From contig NZ_AP018664.1 of NCBI RefSeq assembly GCF_003967075.1, positions 2,108,001-2,172,000 on the forward strand: a stretch of 64,000 bases of DNA, given 5' to 3'. Positions 8,225 to 16,937 of the stretch are shown here, one piece after another. The notes beneath the pieces are model-generated. The model did not search any database, was not told the origin of the DNA, and worked only from the letters and a program-made list of their open reading frames with translations. Position 1 is the stretch's first letter. Each line of letters opens with the position of its first letter. The position numbers and the translations under genes were made by a program. This stretch comes from Sphingobium amiense. Lineage in GTDB: Bacteria; Pseudomonadota; Alphaproteobacteria; Sphingomonadales; Sphingomonadaceae.

Positions 8225-8326
8225 CTGCGTCCCTATTTCTGTCAATGCGCTTGCCAAAGCGTCACGATTGGCCGCTATTGGGTTCAGACATCGCAGCAAA
8301 TGCGGGAAATATCCAGCGCGGTAACC

Positions 8327-9613
8327 ATGAATCGACTGACCACTTCCCAGATCACCGCCTCGCTCGCCATGCTGCTTCTGGGCACGGGGGGCGCGCTGGC
8401 GCTGGGCGCGTCGGCCATCGCCATCGCGCTGCCGGTGCTGGCGGGCCTTGTCGTCATGCTGATCTGCGCCGAAGGGACGCCCACCGGCACGGACACCACA
8501 CCTGCGGACGCGGACATTCCCGACTTTCCCGATCATCCCGCCTTCGCCAGCCTGATGGAAGCGATCGCCGACCCGCTGATGCTGGTCGAGCGCGGGCGCA
8601 TCCTGCGCGCCAACCGCGCGGCGCAGCGGCTGCTGGGCAATCATATCGAGGGGGAGGACGCACGGCTCGCCATCCGCCACCCCGCCGCCGCCGAGCGGCT
8701 GTCGAGCACGGCCCCGCTCGCCGAGCCGCTGACCATCGAACTGGTCGGCGTGGGCGGCCGCGATGCGCGCTGGCAGATGCGCATCGCGCCGGTGGGCGAC
8801 GTCGCCGACATCCGCCGCCTCGTCCACCTCGTCGATCATAGCGGAACCCATGCCGCCGAGCGGATGCGCGTCGATTTCGTCGCCAATGCCAGCCATGAAC
8901 TGCGCACGCCGCTGGCCGGAATACTGGGCTTCATCGAAACGCTGGCCGACCCGGAACTGGGCAAGGACGGGGAAACGCGGCAACGCTTCCTCGGCATCAT
9001 GGACGGCGAAGCGCGGCGGATGCAGCGGCTGATCGACGACCTCATTTCCCTGTCTCGCATCGAATCGGAAAAGCATCGCCTGCCCGACATGCGCGTCGAT
9101 CTGGCCGAACTGGCGGCGGAGGTGGTCGGCGTCTTTCGCTCCAGCCACGGCGAGCGGGGCCGTGACGTGCAGATGGACATCGCGCCTGCCGTGCCCGCCG
9201 TTCAGGGCGACCGGGCGCAACTGTCGCAGCTTCTGCACAACCTCATCGGCAATTCGGTCAAATATGGCCGCCCCGGCACGCCAATTCATGTGTCGCTGAC
9301 CGAAGGGCCGAGCCGCATGGCGAAGCTGATCGTCGCGGACGAAGGCGAAGGCATCGCGCCCGATCATCTGCCGCGCCTCACCGAACGCTTCTACCGCGTC
9401 GATTCCGGCCGCAGCCGGGCGATGGGGGGCACGGGCCTCGGCCTCGCCATCGTCAAGCACATCGTCGAGCGGCATCGCGGGCGATTCGATATTGCCAGCA
9501 CGCTGGGCAAGGGGGCGACCATCACCGTCCTGCTGCCGCCGCCGGTCGAGGAAAGCGCGCAGAGGAACGACGAGAAAAAGCGGCCTTCGGCACTTTCGGG
9601 CACGGTGTCATGA
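8327..9613 (+). CDS. phoR: phosphate regulon sensor histidine kinase PhoR
   Basis: 428 residues from the ATG at 8327; the same frame stays open far upstream, but the hydrophobic N-terminus begins here. Residues 8-47 form one or two membrane helices, 70-170 a PAS-like domain (NRAAQRLLG), then the H-box FVANASHELRTPL with phospho-accepting H190. The ATPase domain has the N-box (HNLIGNSVKYG), VADEGEGI and GGTGLGLAIVKH. PhoR phosphorylates PhoB when phosphate is scarce, under control of PstSCAB and PhoU, and those genes follow immediately on the same strand. It is divergent, with 102 bases between, from the HPr-rel-A operon. Confidence 0.92.
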   Translation: MNRLTTSQITASLAMLLLGTGGALALGASAIAIALPVLAGLVVMLICAEGTPTGTDTTPADADIPDFPDHPAFASLMEAIADPLMLVERGRILRANRAAQRLLGNHIEGEDARLAIRHPAAAERLSSTAPLAEPLTIELVGVGGRDARWQMRIAPVGDVADIRRLVHLVDHSGTHAAERMRVDFVANASHELRTPLAGILGFIETLADPELGKDGETRQRFLGIMDGEARRMQRLIDDLISLSRIESEKHRLPDMRVDLAELAAEVVGVFRSSHGERGRDVQMDIAPAVPAVQGDRAQLSQLLHNLIGNSVKYGRPGTPIHVSLTEGPSRMAKLIVADEGEGIAPDHLPRLTERFYRVDSGRSRAMGGTGLGLAIVKHIVERHRGRFDIASTLGKGATITVLLPPPVEESAQRNDEKKRPSALSGTVS

Positions 9614-9637
9614 AAATGAAACCGATATGTCACAAAG
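9605..9637 (+). promoter_or_regulatory. candidate PHO box before pstS
   Basis: Three consecutive 11-base units, GTGTCATGAAA (9605), ATGAAACCGAT (9616) and ATGTCACAAAG (9627). They resemble the PhoB-box unit of an (A/C)TGTCAT-like 7-mer plus a 4-base AT-rich spacer; the first and third fit well and the middle one poorly. It overlaps the phoR stop codon and lies about 82-114 bases before the pstS start, as expected for PhoB control of pst genes. Judged by eye only. Confidence 0.45.
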
Positions 9638-9718
9638 CGGCGACGAACCGCGATTAGGGGCGTTCTCCGACAGGGGGGCGGCGACACGGGACTCGCGGCC
9701 CTGAATTTGGAGACCCGC

Positions 9719-10771
9719 GTGAAAAGCTCAGTCCTGCTCGCCGTCAGCGTTGCGAGCCTCTGCACCCTCACCGCCTGCGGTGACGGTGCGGGCGGCGCAA
9801 GCACGACGCGCGACCAGATCCGGGCCGTCGGTTCTTCGACCGTCTATCCCTTCGCCACCGCAGCCGCTGAAATCTTCGTGCTGGGAACGCCCGGCATGAA
9901 ATCCCCGATCATCGAGGCGACCGGCACGGGCGGCGGCATGAAGCTTTTCTGCTCGGGCGTCGGCGCGCAATATCCCGACATCGAGAATGCGTCGCGCCGC
10001 ATCAAGAAGTCCGAGTTCGAACAGTGCCGGTCGAACGGCGTCCGCGACATTGTGGAGGTGCAGATCGGCGTCGATGGCCTCGCTTTCGCCCAGTCGAAAA
10101 ATGGCCCGCCCATCAGCCTGACGCCCAGGATCGTCTATGAGGCGCTGGCGGCCAGTCCCTATGGCAAGGGCGACAACCGGGCGCAGACGTGGAAGGATGT
10201 CGACCCTTCCCTCCCCGCCGTCCCGATCACCGTCCTCGGCCCGCCATCGACCAGCGGCACGCGCGATTCGCTGGCCGAACTCATCCTGGAAAAGGGATGC
10301 CAGACCGACCCGGCGATGAAGGCGCTGAAGGAAGAGGACGAGAAGAAATATAAGGGCATCTGCACCCGCGTCCGCGAGGATGGCCGCTATGTCGATGCCG
10401 GCGAGAACGACAATCTGATCGTCCAGAAGCTCGGCGCGAATCCCGATGCGGTCGGCGTGTTCGGCTTCAGTTTTCTGGAGGAGAATAAGGACAGCCTGCG
10501 CGACGTGCCGATCAACGGCATGCAGGCGACCTATGACACGGTTTCGACTGGCCAGTATCCCGGCGCGCGGCCGCTGTTCGTCTATGTCAAGAAAGCGCAT
10601 ATGAAGGCCATTCCCGGCCTTGCGGGCTATCTCGACGCTTTCGCGGTGAACTGGGGGCCGGGCGGGCCGCTCACCAAGCGGGGCATGGTCGCGGCGCCCG
10701 AAGAGGTGCGCGCGAAAAACGCGAAGATCGTCAAAATGCTGACCGTGCTCGACGGCACGGATCTGAAGTAA
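9719..10771 (+). CDS. pstS: phosphate ABC transporter substrate-binding lipoprotein
   Basis: 350 residues from the GTG at 9719, chosen because GGAG precedes it by six bases; a TTG four codons earlier is possible. The signal ends in lipobox LTAC with C20 as the lipidated residue. PstS phosphate-binding hallmarks are AVGSSTVYPFA near the N-terminus, GTGGGMKLFC, and PSTSGTRDSLAEL in the second lobe. It binds inorganic phosphate in the periplasm and passes it to PstC/PstA. It follows phoR by about 100 bases containing a candidate PHO box. It has the longer alphaproteobacterial form with extra loops around the DEKKYKGICTRVRED segment. Confidence 0.92.
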   Translation: MKSSVLLAVSVASLCTLTACGDGAGGASTTRDQIRAVGSSTVYPFATAAAEIFVLGTPGMKSPIIEATGTGGGMKLFCSGVGAQYPDIENASRRIKKSEFEQCRSNGVRDIVEVQIGVDGLAFAQSKNGPPISLTPRIVYEALAASPYGKGDNRAQTWKDVDPSLPAVPITVLGPPSTSGTRDSLAELILEKGCQTDPAMKALKEEDEKKYKGICTRVREDGRYVDAGENDNLIVQKLGANPDAVGVFGFSFLEENKDSLRDVPINGMQATYDTVSTGQYPGARPLFVYVKKAHMKAIPGLAGYLDAFAVNWGPGGPLTKRGMVAAPEEVRAKNAKIVKMLTVLDGTDLK

Positions 10772-10777
10772 GGGACT

Positions 10778-12172
10778 ATGACCGGACCAGCCATCCTCCT
10801 GCTGCTCGCAGGCCTCGGCGCGATCGCCTGGGTCAGCGCCCGCGCCCGCGCCGTCCGATTCCAGACGGCGGCGCGCGCGTCGGGCCGCCGCGACGCGGTG
10901 CATTCGCTCCCCGGCTTCCACGGCTGGTATGTGGCGCTGTGGGCGGTCGCGCCCGCCGCGCTGTTTCTGGCGGTGTGGGCGAATGTGTCGCCCGGCCTCG
11001 TGACGCAGAGCGTGCTGGCGGACCCCGCCGCGCGCACCCTGCCCACCGACGCCTTCGCCCGTTCTGCCATTCTGGGCGAAGCGCGGGCCATTGCTCAGGG
11101 CGATCAGGCCGCCGCCTTCAACCCGGCGAGCGAACCGCTGGTGCAGCCCTATCGCGAAGCCGGATCGCATTACGGCATGGCGGGCGCGGCGCTGGCGCTG
11201 GTGCTGGCCTTTGCCGGGGGCGCCTATGCCTTCACCCGCATCCGCGCCGACTTCCGCGCTCGCACGCGGGTCGAGCGGCTGGTGATGGCGCTGCTGCTGC
11301 TGGCTTCGCTGCTGGCGATCGTGACGACGCTGGGCATCGTCGCGTCGCTCCTGTGGGAAAGTTTCCGCTTTTTCTCGATGGTCAGTCCCGTCGATTTCCT
11401 CTTCGGCCTCAAATGGTCGCCGCAGTCCGCTGCGATGGGCTACGGCAATAATGATGCGTTCGGCGCGGTGCCGCTGTTCTGGGGCACGATCTTCATCGGC
11501 GCGATCATCGCCATGATCGTCGCCATTCCGCTCGGCCTCATGAGCGCGATCTACCTCACCCAATATGCCAGCCCCACGGTGCGCCGCTGGATGAAGCCGA
11601 TGCTGGAGGTGCTGGCTGGCGTGCCCACGGTGGTCTACGGCTATTTCGCGGCGCTGACCGTCGCCCCGGCGCTGCGCGACCTTGCCGCCGCCATCGGCAT
11701 CGGCGGCGCCAGCAGCGAAAGCGCGCTCGCCGCCGGTCTGGTCATGGGCGTGATGATCATTCCCTTCGTGTCCTCCATGGCGGACGACAGCATCGCGGCG
11801 GTGCCCCAGTCCATGCGCGACGGCAGCCTCGCCATGGGCGCGACCACCAGCGAGACCATCCGCCGCGTCCTGATCCCCGCTGCGCTGCCGGGCGTTGTGG
11901 GCGGCGTGCTGCTCGCGGTCAGCCGCGCGATCGGCGAAACGATGATCGTGGTGATGGCGGCGGGCCTTGCCGCGAACATGACGCTCAATCCCTTCGCCAG
12001 CGTGACCACGGTGACGACGCAGATCGTCCAGTTGCTGACCGGCGATCAGGAGTTCGACAGCGCCAAGACGCTGGCGGCCTTCGCGCTCGGCCTCGTCCTC
12101 TTCATCGTCACCCTGCTGCTCAACATCGTGGCCCTGCGGGTCGTGAAGAAATATCGCGAGGCTTACGAATGA
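10778..12172 (+). CDS. pstC: phosphate ABC transporter permease PstC
   Basis: 464 residues, longer than E. coli PstC because of a N-terminal region with two extra membrane helices and a periplasmic loop (residues about 1-170) before the permease core. The core shows the MetI-like helices and the cytoplasmic EAA loop (QSMRDGSLAMGATTSETIRRV). It forms the inner-membrane channel with PstA for ATP-driven phosphate import. It starts 6 bases after pstS and its last codons overlap pstA by 4 bases, so one operon is clear. Confidence 0.92.
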   Translation: MTGPAILLLLAGLGAIAWVSARARAVRFQTAARASGRRDAVHSLPGFHGWYVALWAVAPAALFLAVWANVSPGLVTQSVLADPAARTLPTDAFARSAILGEARAIAQGDQAAAFNPASEPLVQPYREAGSHYGMAGAALALVLAFAGGAYAFTRIRADFRARTRVERLVMALLLLASLLAIVTTLGIVASLLWESFRFFSMVSPVDFLFGLKWSPQSAAMGYGNNDAFGAVPLFWGTIFIGAIIAMIVAIPLGLMSAIYLTQYASPTVRRWMKPMLEVLAGVPTVVYGYFAALTVAPALRDLAAAIGIGGASSESALAAGLVMGVMIIPFVSSMADDSIAAVPQSMRDGSLAMGATTSETIRRVLIPAALPGVVGGVLLAVSRAIGETMIVVMAAGLAANMTLNPFASVTTVTTQIVQLLTGDQEFDSAKTLAAFALGLVLFIVTLLLNIVALRVVKKYREAYE

Positions 12173-13431
12173 GTTCCGCTCCTCTTTCCGCAGAGCGCCT
12201 GCCTACCGACTGGAAATCGGATGCGATGCAGCGGCGGATCGCCCGCCGTTATGCCTCCGAACGGCGCTTCAGGGCGGTCGGACTGCTCGCGGTGCTGCTG
12301 TCGGCCGCGTTCCTCGCCTTCCTGCTCGTCACCATGATGGGCAACGGCCTGCGCGGCTTCACCCGGACCGAGATTGCGGTGAAGATCGACTTCCCCGCCT
12401 CGCCGCTGAAGCTCGACCCCGCCGCCATCACCGACAGGGCGCTGGCCGAAGCCGGACTGCCGACGATGACGGGCGCGGTCGCGGAAAAGGCGCTCGGCCC
12501 CGATGGCGACGACCTGATCGCTCCGACGGCATGGCTCGCGATCCGCGATGCGATTAAGGACGATCCGACGATCCTGCGGCGGACGGCCACGATCGAACTG
12601 CCCGCCGCGACCGCCATCGACCTCGCCAACAAGGGCAAGGGCACGCCGGAAGCGGAAGCGGCGGTGGAGCGGCTCAAGAAGGCAGGCGTCCTGTCGACCG
12701 GTTTCAACGCGACGTTCCTGTCGTCGAGCGACGGCACCGATCCGACGCAGGTCGGCATCTGGGGCGCGTTCAAGGGGTCGCTGCTGACGATGCTCGTCAC
12801 CCTTTTGCTGAGCTTCCCCATCGGCGTCGCGACCGCCCTCTATCTGGAGGAATATGCGCCAAAGGCGTGGTGGACCGACATCATCGAAGTGTCGATCAAC
12901 AATCTGGCGGCTGTGCCCTCGATCATCTTCGGTCTGCTGGGCCTGTCGATCTTCCTCAACTTCCTGCACCTGCCCCGTTCCGCCGCGCTGGTGGGCGGAA
13001 TGACGCTGGCGCTGATGACCATGCCGGTCATCGTCATCGCCGGTCGCAATGCGATCAAGGCGGTGCCGCCCAGCATCCGCGACGCCGCGCTCGGCATCGG
13101 GGCGTCGCCGGTGCAGGTGGTGTTCCAGCATGTCCTGCCGCTCGCCCTGCCCGGCATCCTGACCGGCACGATCATCGGCATGGCGCGCGCTCTGGGCGAG
13201 ACGGCGCCGCTGCTGATGATCGGGATGCGCGCCTTCATCGCGACGCCGCCGGGCGGCGTCACCGATCCGGCGACCGTTCTGCCGGTCCAGATCTTCCTGT
13301 GGTCCGATGAAGTGTCGAAGGGCTTTGTCGAAAAGACGTCCGCCGCGATCATCGTGCTGCTCGTCTTCCTGCTCGCGATGAACGGGCTCGCCATCTACCT
13401 GCGCAACAAATTCGAAAGACGGTGGTCATGA
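12169..13431 (+). CDS. pstA: phosphate ABC transporter permease PstA
   Basis: 420 residues. The first about 190 residues are a cytoplasmic tail, one membrane helix (about 38-58) and a periplasmic insert, the N-terminal extension common in alphaproteobacterial PstA (DUF3333 type). The remainder is a standard PstA permease with the EAA loop ([19 protein letters not shown]) and the [12 protein letters not shown] motif. It pairs with PstC in the membrane. Start and stop both overlap neighbours by the ATGA arrangement (pstC before, pstB after). Confidence 0.92.
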   Translation: MSSAPLSAERLPTDWKSDAMQRRIARRYASERRFRAVGLLAVLLSAAFLAFLLVTMMGNGLRGFTRTEIAVKIDFPASPLKLDPAAITDRALAEAGLPTMTGAVAEKALGPDGDDLIAPTAWLAIRDAIKDDPTILRRTATIELPAATAIDLANKGKGTPEAEAAVERLKKAGVLSTGFNATFLSSSDGTDPTQVGIWGAFKGSLLTMLVTLLLSFPIGVATALYLEEYAPKAWWTDIIEVSINNLAAVPSIIFGLLGLSIFLNFLHLPRSAALVGGMTLALMTMPVIVIAGRNAIKAVPPSIRDAALGIGASPVQVVFQHVLPLALPGILTGTIIGMARALGETAPLLMIGMRAFIATPPGGVTDPATVLPVQIFLWSDEVSKGFVEKTSAAIIVLLVFLLAMNGLAIYLRNKFERRWS

Positions 13432-14216
13432 CCGAAGAACAGAAAGCCCTCGCCCCCGCCGACCCCAAGATGACGGCGCGCGACGTCAAGGTCTTCTACG
13501 GTACCAAGCAGGCGATCAAGGGCGTGTCCATCGACGTCGACATGGACAATGTGACCGCGTTCATCGGCCCGTCGGGCTGCGGCAAGTCGACCTTCCTGCG
13601 CACGCTCAACCGCATGAACGACACGGTCGCGTCGGCGCGCGTCGAAGGGACGATCACGCTGGACGGCGACGACATCTACGCGCCGTCGATGGACGTGGTG
13701 CAGCTTCGCGCGCGGGTGGGCATGGTGTTCCAGAAGCCCAATCCCTTCCCCAAGTCGATCTACGAAAATATCGCCTACGGCCCGCGCATCCACGGCCTTG
13801 CCGCCGGGAAGGCGGACATGGACGTGATCGTCGAAAAGTCGCTGCGCCGTGCGGGCCTCTGGGAAGAAGTGAAGGACCGCCTGCACGACAGCGGCACCGC
13901 GCTTTCGGGCGGGCAGCAGCAGCGGCTGTGCATCGGTCGCGCCATCGCGGTGGAACCCGAAGTCATCCTGATGGACGAACCCTGCTCCGCGCTCGACCCC
14001 ATCGCGACCGCCAAGATCGAGGAACTGATCCACGAACTGCGCGGCCGCTACGCCATCGTGATCGTCACCCACAACATGCAGCAGGCGGCCCGCGTGTCGC
14101 AGCGCACGGCCTTTTTCCACCTGGGCGAACTGGTCGAATATGGCGTGACATCCGACATCTTCACCAACCCGCGTCAGGAGCGGACCAAGGATTATATCAC
14201 CGGACGATACGGCTGA
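13428..14216 (+). CDS. pstB: phosphate ABC transporter ATP-binding protein PstB
   Basis: 262 residues from the ATG at 13428, which overlaps the pstA stop; a GTG two codons earlier is less likely. It is a complete ABC ATPase: Walker [10 protein letters not shown] (47-55), Q-loop [15 protein letters not shown], signature LSGGQQQRL, Walker [14 protein letters not shown] and switch histidine in IVIVTHN. The PNPFP stretch and the [10 protein letters not shown] wording are specific to PstB. It powers phosphate import with PstCA, and the complex also signals phosphate sufficiency to PhoR through PhoU. Confidence 0.95.
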   Translation: MTEEQKALAPADPKMTARDVKVFYGTKQAIKGVSIDVDMDNVTAFIGPSGCGKSTFLRTLNRMNDTVASARVEGTITLDGDDIYAPSMDVVQLRARVGMVFQKPNPFPKSIYENIAYGPRIHGLAAGKADMDVIVEKSLRRAGLWEEVKDRLHDSGTALSGGQQQRLCIGRAIAVEPEVILMDEPCSALDPIATAKIEELIHELRGRYAIVIVTHNMQQAARVSQRTAFFHLGELVEYGVTSDIFTNPRQERTKDYITGRYG

Positions 14217-14233
14217 TCCGGGGGAGACGAACT

Positions 14234-14929
14234 ATGGCTGAACATACGATCAAGGCTTTCGACGAGGAAATCGACACGCTGCGGGGGCTGATCGCCGAAA
14301 TGGGCGGACGGGCCGAAGCGGCGATCGAGAATGCGATGGTGGCGCTGCTGCGGCAGGATCGCGACCTTGCCGCGCAGGTGGTCGCCGACGACAAGCGCAT
14401 CGACGCCATCGAGGCGGAGGTCGAAAAGCTCGTCATTCAGGTCATCGCGCTGCGTGCGCCGATGGCCAACGACCTGCGCGACGTGATCGCGGCGCTCAAG
14501 ATCGTGAGCGTGGTCGAGCGGATCGGCGACTATGCCAAAAATATCGCCAAGCGCGTGCCGCTGATCGCCACCAACAGCCGGACGATGGAGCCGGTGTCGC
14601 TGCTCCCGTCCATGGGGCAGGTCGCGGGCGAGATGGTGCACGACGCGCTCAACGCCTTCGCCGCGCGCGATCCCGATCTGGCGCTGGCGGTGGTCGAGCG
14701 CGACACCGTGGTGGACGATTTCTACAACAGCGTGTTCCGCACGCTCGTCACCTTCATGGTCGAAAATCCCAAGACGATCAGCGAGTGCGCGCATCTGCTG
14801 TTCGTCGCCAAGAATATCGAACGCATCGGCGACCATGCGACCAACGTCGCGGAGATGGTCTATTATGCCGCGACCGGCCAGACGCTGCCCGACCGCGAGC
14901 GCCGCCAAGATCTGCAGCCGGAGGAATAG
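14234..14929 (+). CDS. phoU: phosphate signalling complex protein PhoU
   Basis: 231 residues from the ATG at 14234 with GGGGAG eight bases upstream. All-helical, made of two PhoU repeats. Each carries the metal-binding motif of the family, ALKIVSVVERIGDYAKNIA in the first and LLFVAKNIERIGDHATNVAE in the second. PhoU dampens PhoR kinase activity and Pst transport when phosphate is plentiful. It lies 17 bases after pstB and 3 bases before phoB, as in many Pho operons. Confidence 0.95.
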   Translation: MAEHTIKAFDEEIDTLRGLIAEMGGRAEAAIENAMVALLRQDRDLAAQVVADDKRIDAIEAEVEKLVIQVIALRAPMANDLRDVIAALKIVSVVERIGDYAKNIAKRVPLIATNSRTMEPVSLLPSMGQVAGEMVHDALNAFAARDPDLALAVVERDTVVDDFYNSVFRTLVTFMVENPKTISECAHLLFVAKNIERIGDHATNVAEMVYYAATGQTLPDRERRQDLQPEE

Positions 14930-14932
14930 CGC

Positions 14933-15634
14933 ATGGCACGGGCCAGAATGCTGCTGGTGGAGGATGACGCGGCGCTCGCCGAACTGCTCATCTGGCATTT
15001 CAAGCGCGAGGATTTCGAGGTCGCGCATACCGTCGATGGCGAGGAAGCGCTGCTGATGGCGCAGGAGAGCACGCCCGACATCGTGCTGCTCGACTGGATG
15101 GTCGAAAGCCTGTCGGGGATCGAAGTGTGCCGCCGCCTGCGCCGGATGAGCGGCACCGCCAATGTGCCCATCATCATGCTGACCGCGCGCGGCGAGGAAG
15201 AGGATCGCGTGCGCGGCCTCGAAACCGGGGCGGACGATTATGTGACCAAGCCCTTCTCGCCCCGCGAACTGGTGGCGCGGGTGGGCGCGGTGCTGCGCCG
15301 GGTGCGTCCGGCGCTGGCCGGGGAGACGCTGACCTTCGCCGATGTCGAAATGGACACGGTGGGGCACAAGGTCCGCCGCAGCGGTCAGGTGATCCCGCTC
15401 GGCCCGACGGAGTTCCGGCTGCTCAAGCATTTTCTGGAGCATCCCGGCTGGGTCTTCTCGCGCGAGCGGCTGCTCGACAGCGTGTGGGGGCAGGACAGCG
15501 ACATCGAACTGCGCACGGTGGACGTGCATATCCGCCGCCTCCGCAAGGCGATCAACGGCGATGGCCGCTATCAGGACATCATCCGCACGGTCCGGTCGGC
15601 GGGCTATGCGCTCGACACCGACGGAGCGGGCTGA
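14933..15634 (+). CDS. phoB: phosphate regulon response regulator PhoB
   Basis: 233 residues. The receiver domain has an acidic pocket (VEDD, residues 9-12), phospho-acceptor D54 in VLLDWM, and K in VTKPFSP. The C-terminal OmpR-type winged helix includes LGPTEFRLLKHFLEHPG and VDVHIRRLRKAI. Phosphorylated by PhoR, it binds PHO boxes to induce phosphate-scavenging genes including the pst genes just upstream. It is last in the phoR-pstSCAB-phoU-phoB block. Confidence 0.95.
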   Translation: MARARMLLVEDDAALAELLIWHFKREDFEVAHTVDGEEALLMAQESTPDIVLLDWMVESLSGIEVCRRLRRMSGTANVPIIMLTARGEEEDRVRGLETGADDYVTKPFSPRELVARVGAVLRRVRPALAGETLTFADVEMDTVGHKVRRSGQVIPLGPTEFRLLKHFLEHPGWVFSRERLLDSVWGQDSDIELRTVDVHIRRLRKAINGDGRYQDIIRTVRSAGYALDTDGAG

Positions 15635-15637
15635 GCG

Positions 15638-16357
15638 TCAGCCTGCCCCTGCCGCCGCCGGATAGGCGTGGAGTTGCGGGAAGACGTCCTCCGGCTGCTT
15701 GATGTCGGGCAGGATGTAGACGTAGCCGCCCTTCTTCGCGAACAGCGGGCTGACCTGCGCATAGAAGCGTTTGGGCACGTTGATGCAGCCGAAGGTGATG
15801 CGGTTGTCGGCAATGTCGGGGCTGAGCATCCGGGCGACGCGCTTTTCCTTCGGGTTGCCGGGCGGGATGGTGTGGAGCGCCACCGAAGTGGCGTAATCGA
15901 CCCAGAGCACGCGGGTCTTGCCCGCCGCGACCCCGAATTTCGCGAGAAAGCGCCCCGCTGGCGTCGTCTTTTCCGCCGGGCCGATCTCCGCCAGCGACTT
16001 GGCGCCGATGCCGGGCGTGGCGTCGTCGCCCGCCATGATGCCGATCAGCACGGGCGCGTCGGCGATGCGTTCGCCCTTCGCGTTGAACAGCCAGATGCGG
16101 GCGGACTGCTTGTCGATGATGGCGTAGGGCAGCCTGCCATTGTCGCGCGCCGACCCGACCCAGCCCATGACCCGCTGCGCCGGGGGCGTGGGATCGACGG
16201 TCATTTCAGTAGCGTCGGGCTGTCTGGCCGGTTTGGCCGGTGCGGCTGCGGCCTCCTTGCCCTTGCGCGGCTTCTGCGCGGCGAGGGCGGGCGGCGTGGC
16301 TGCGAGAGCGACGATCGAGAGCGCCATCGCGAACGACGCCTGCGGCAATTTCATCAT
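15638..16357 (-). CDS. exported L,D-transpeptidase (YkuD family)
   Basis: 239 residues with a signal peptide (MMKLPQASFAMALSIVALAA, ending PPALA) and an Ala/Pro/Lys-rich linker (about 27-60) before the YkuD catalytic domain. The catalytic cysteine lies in NRITFGCINVP, preceded by the conserved histidine in VALHTIPPG. The usual SHGC reads TFGC here, a variation seen in some relatives. Such enzymes make 3-3 peptidoglycan crosslinks or attach outer-membrane proteins to peptidoglycan in the periplasm. The next gene upstream on the same strand encodes an Lpp-like coiled-coil lipoprotein, a possible substrate. It converges almost end to end on phoB. Confidence 0.85.
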   Translation of the reverse strand: MMKLPQASFAMALSIVALAATPPALAAQKPRKGKEAAAAPAKPARQPDATEMTVDPTPPAQRVMGWVGSARDNGRLPYAIIDKQSARIWLFNAKGERIADAPVLIGIMAGDDATPGIGAKSLAEIGPAEKTTPAGRFLAKFGVAAGKTRVLWVDYATSVALHTIPPGNPKEKRVARMLSPDIADNRITFGCINVPKRFYAQVSPLFAKKGGYVYILPDIKQPEDVFPQLHAYPAAAGAG

Positions 16358-16378
16358 GGAAGGTGGCGACTCATGTGG

Positions 16379-16413
16379 AAGGGCCGGAGCTTATGCCAAG
16401 CCCCGGCCCTTTT
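16379..16413. terminator. hairpin between the lipoprotein and L,D-transpeptidase genes
   Basis: AAGGGCCGG (16379-16387) pairs with CCGGCCCTT (16403-16411). The T-run follows on the plus strand only, so on the minus strand, where both flanking genes run, it may attenuate or protect the short lipoprotein mRNA rather than fully terminate. Confidence 0.4.
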
Positions 16414-16424
16414 CCAATCTCGTA

Positions 16425-16727
16425 TCAGTTGCGCGGGCGCTTGCGCTGCGCTTCGGCCATCCGCTGTTCGACGCCATCGACGCGCGCGCCGAGCTGGTCG
16501 AGGCGCTGACCGTTCTGCTGCGCCAGACCCGAGGCCGAGCGCGCTTCGCCCAGCGCCTGCTGCGCGGTGGCGTCGGTCTGCTGGAGCTTGGAGTCGAGCG
16601 CATCGACGCGCTGGTTCACGGTGGCGACCTGCTCGCGCACGAAGCCCTTGGTGGCGCAGCCGCCAAGGCCCAGCGCGCCGACCAGCACGAGCGAGAGGGG
16701 AACGATCTTCTTGACGGAAGGCGACAT
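16425..16727 (-). CDS. small coiled-coil lipoprotein, Lpp-like
   Basis: 100 residues from the ATG at 16727, with AGGAG upstream; a longer in-frame reading from 16835 lacks a signal and is rejected. A short lipoprotein signal ends at LGGC with C24. The rest is a continuous heptad-like helix (VNQRVDALDSKLQQ, then NGQRLDQLGARVDGVEQRM) ending in basic RKRPRN. Size and layout recall Braun's lipoprotein, though the sequence is not closely similar and the C-terminal residue is Asn, not Lys. It would sit in the outer membrane and trimerise. The adjacent L,D-transpeptidase makes a peptidoglycan tether plausible, but this is inference. Confidence 0.75.
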   Translation of the reverse strand: MSPSVKKIVPLSLVLVGALGLGGCATKGFVREQVATVNQRVDALDSKLQQTDATAQQALGEARSASGLAQQNGQRLDQLGARVDGVEQRMAEAQRKRPRN

Positions 16728-16875
16728 GGTTATTGCTCCTTTAATTTTCCAGGCGAAACGTTTCCAAGCGGAACAAGCATCATCCGGCAAGAAAGGTTCC
16801 GACGATTTGTGCATCACGCCCGACCAGTCGAGCAAGATGAACGGATTGAAAGAAAAGGATTTTTCACCTTAAGTT

Positions 16876-16910
16876 TAAGAAAAACGCCCCGACATCATGG
16901 TCAGGGCGTT
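16876..16910 (-). terminator. intrinsic terminator of def
   Basis: On the minus strand AACGCCC and GGGCGTT (outer stem 16883-16889 and 16904-16910) enclose a partly paired loop and are followed by TTTTCTT. It lies 28 bases beyond the def stop codon. Confidence 0.7.
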
Positions 16911-16937
16911 GCTTTACTTGCACTTTCGCGGCGGCGG

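Noticed and set aside
8239..8260. CTGTCAA-N4-CTTGCCA as a PHO box before phoR
   Set aside because: The second half matches the PhoB unit at only three of seven positions; not convincing beside the better site at 9605.
6548..8326. Upstream in-frame extension of phoR by almost 600 codons
   Set aside because: This part is antisense to the GT4 and Tat-protein genes and has no kinase-like sequence; the hydrophobic PhoR N-terminus starts at 8327.
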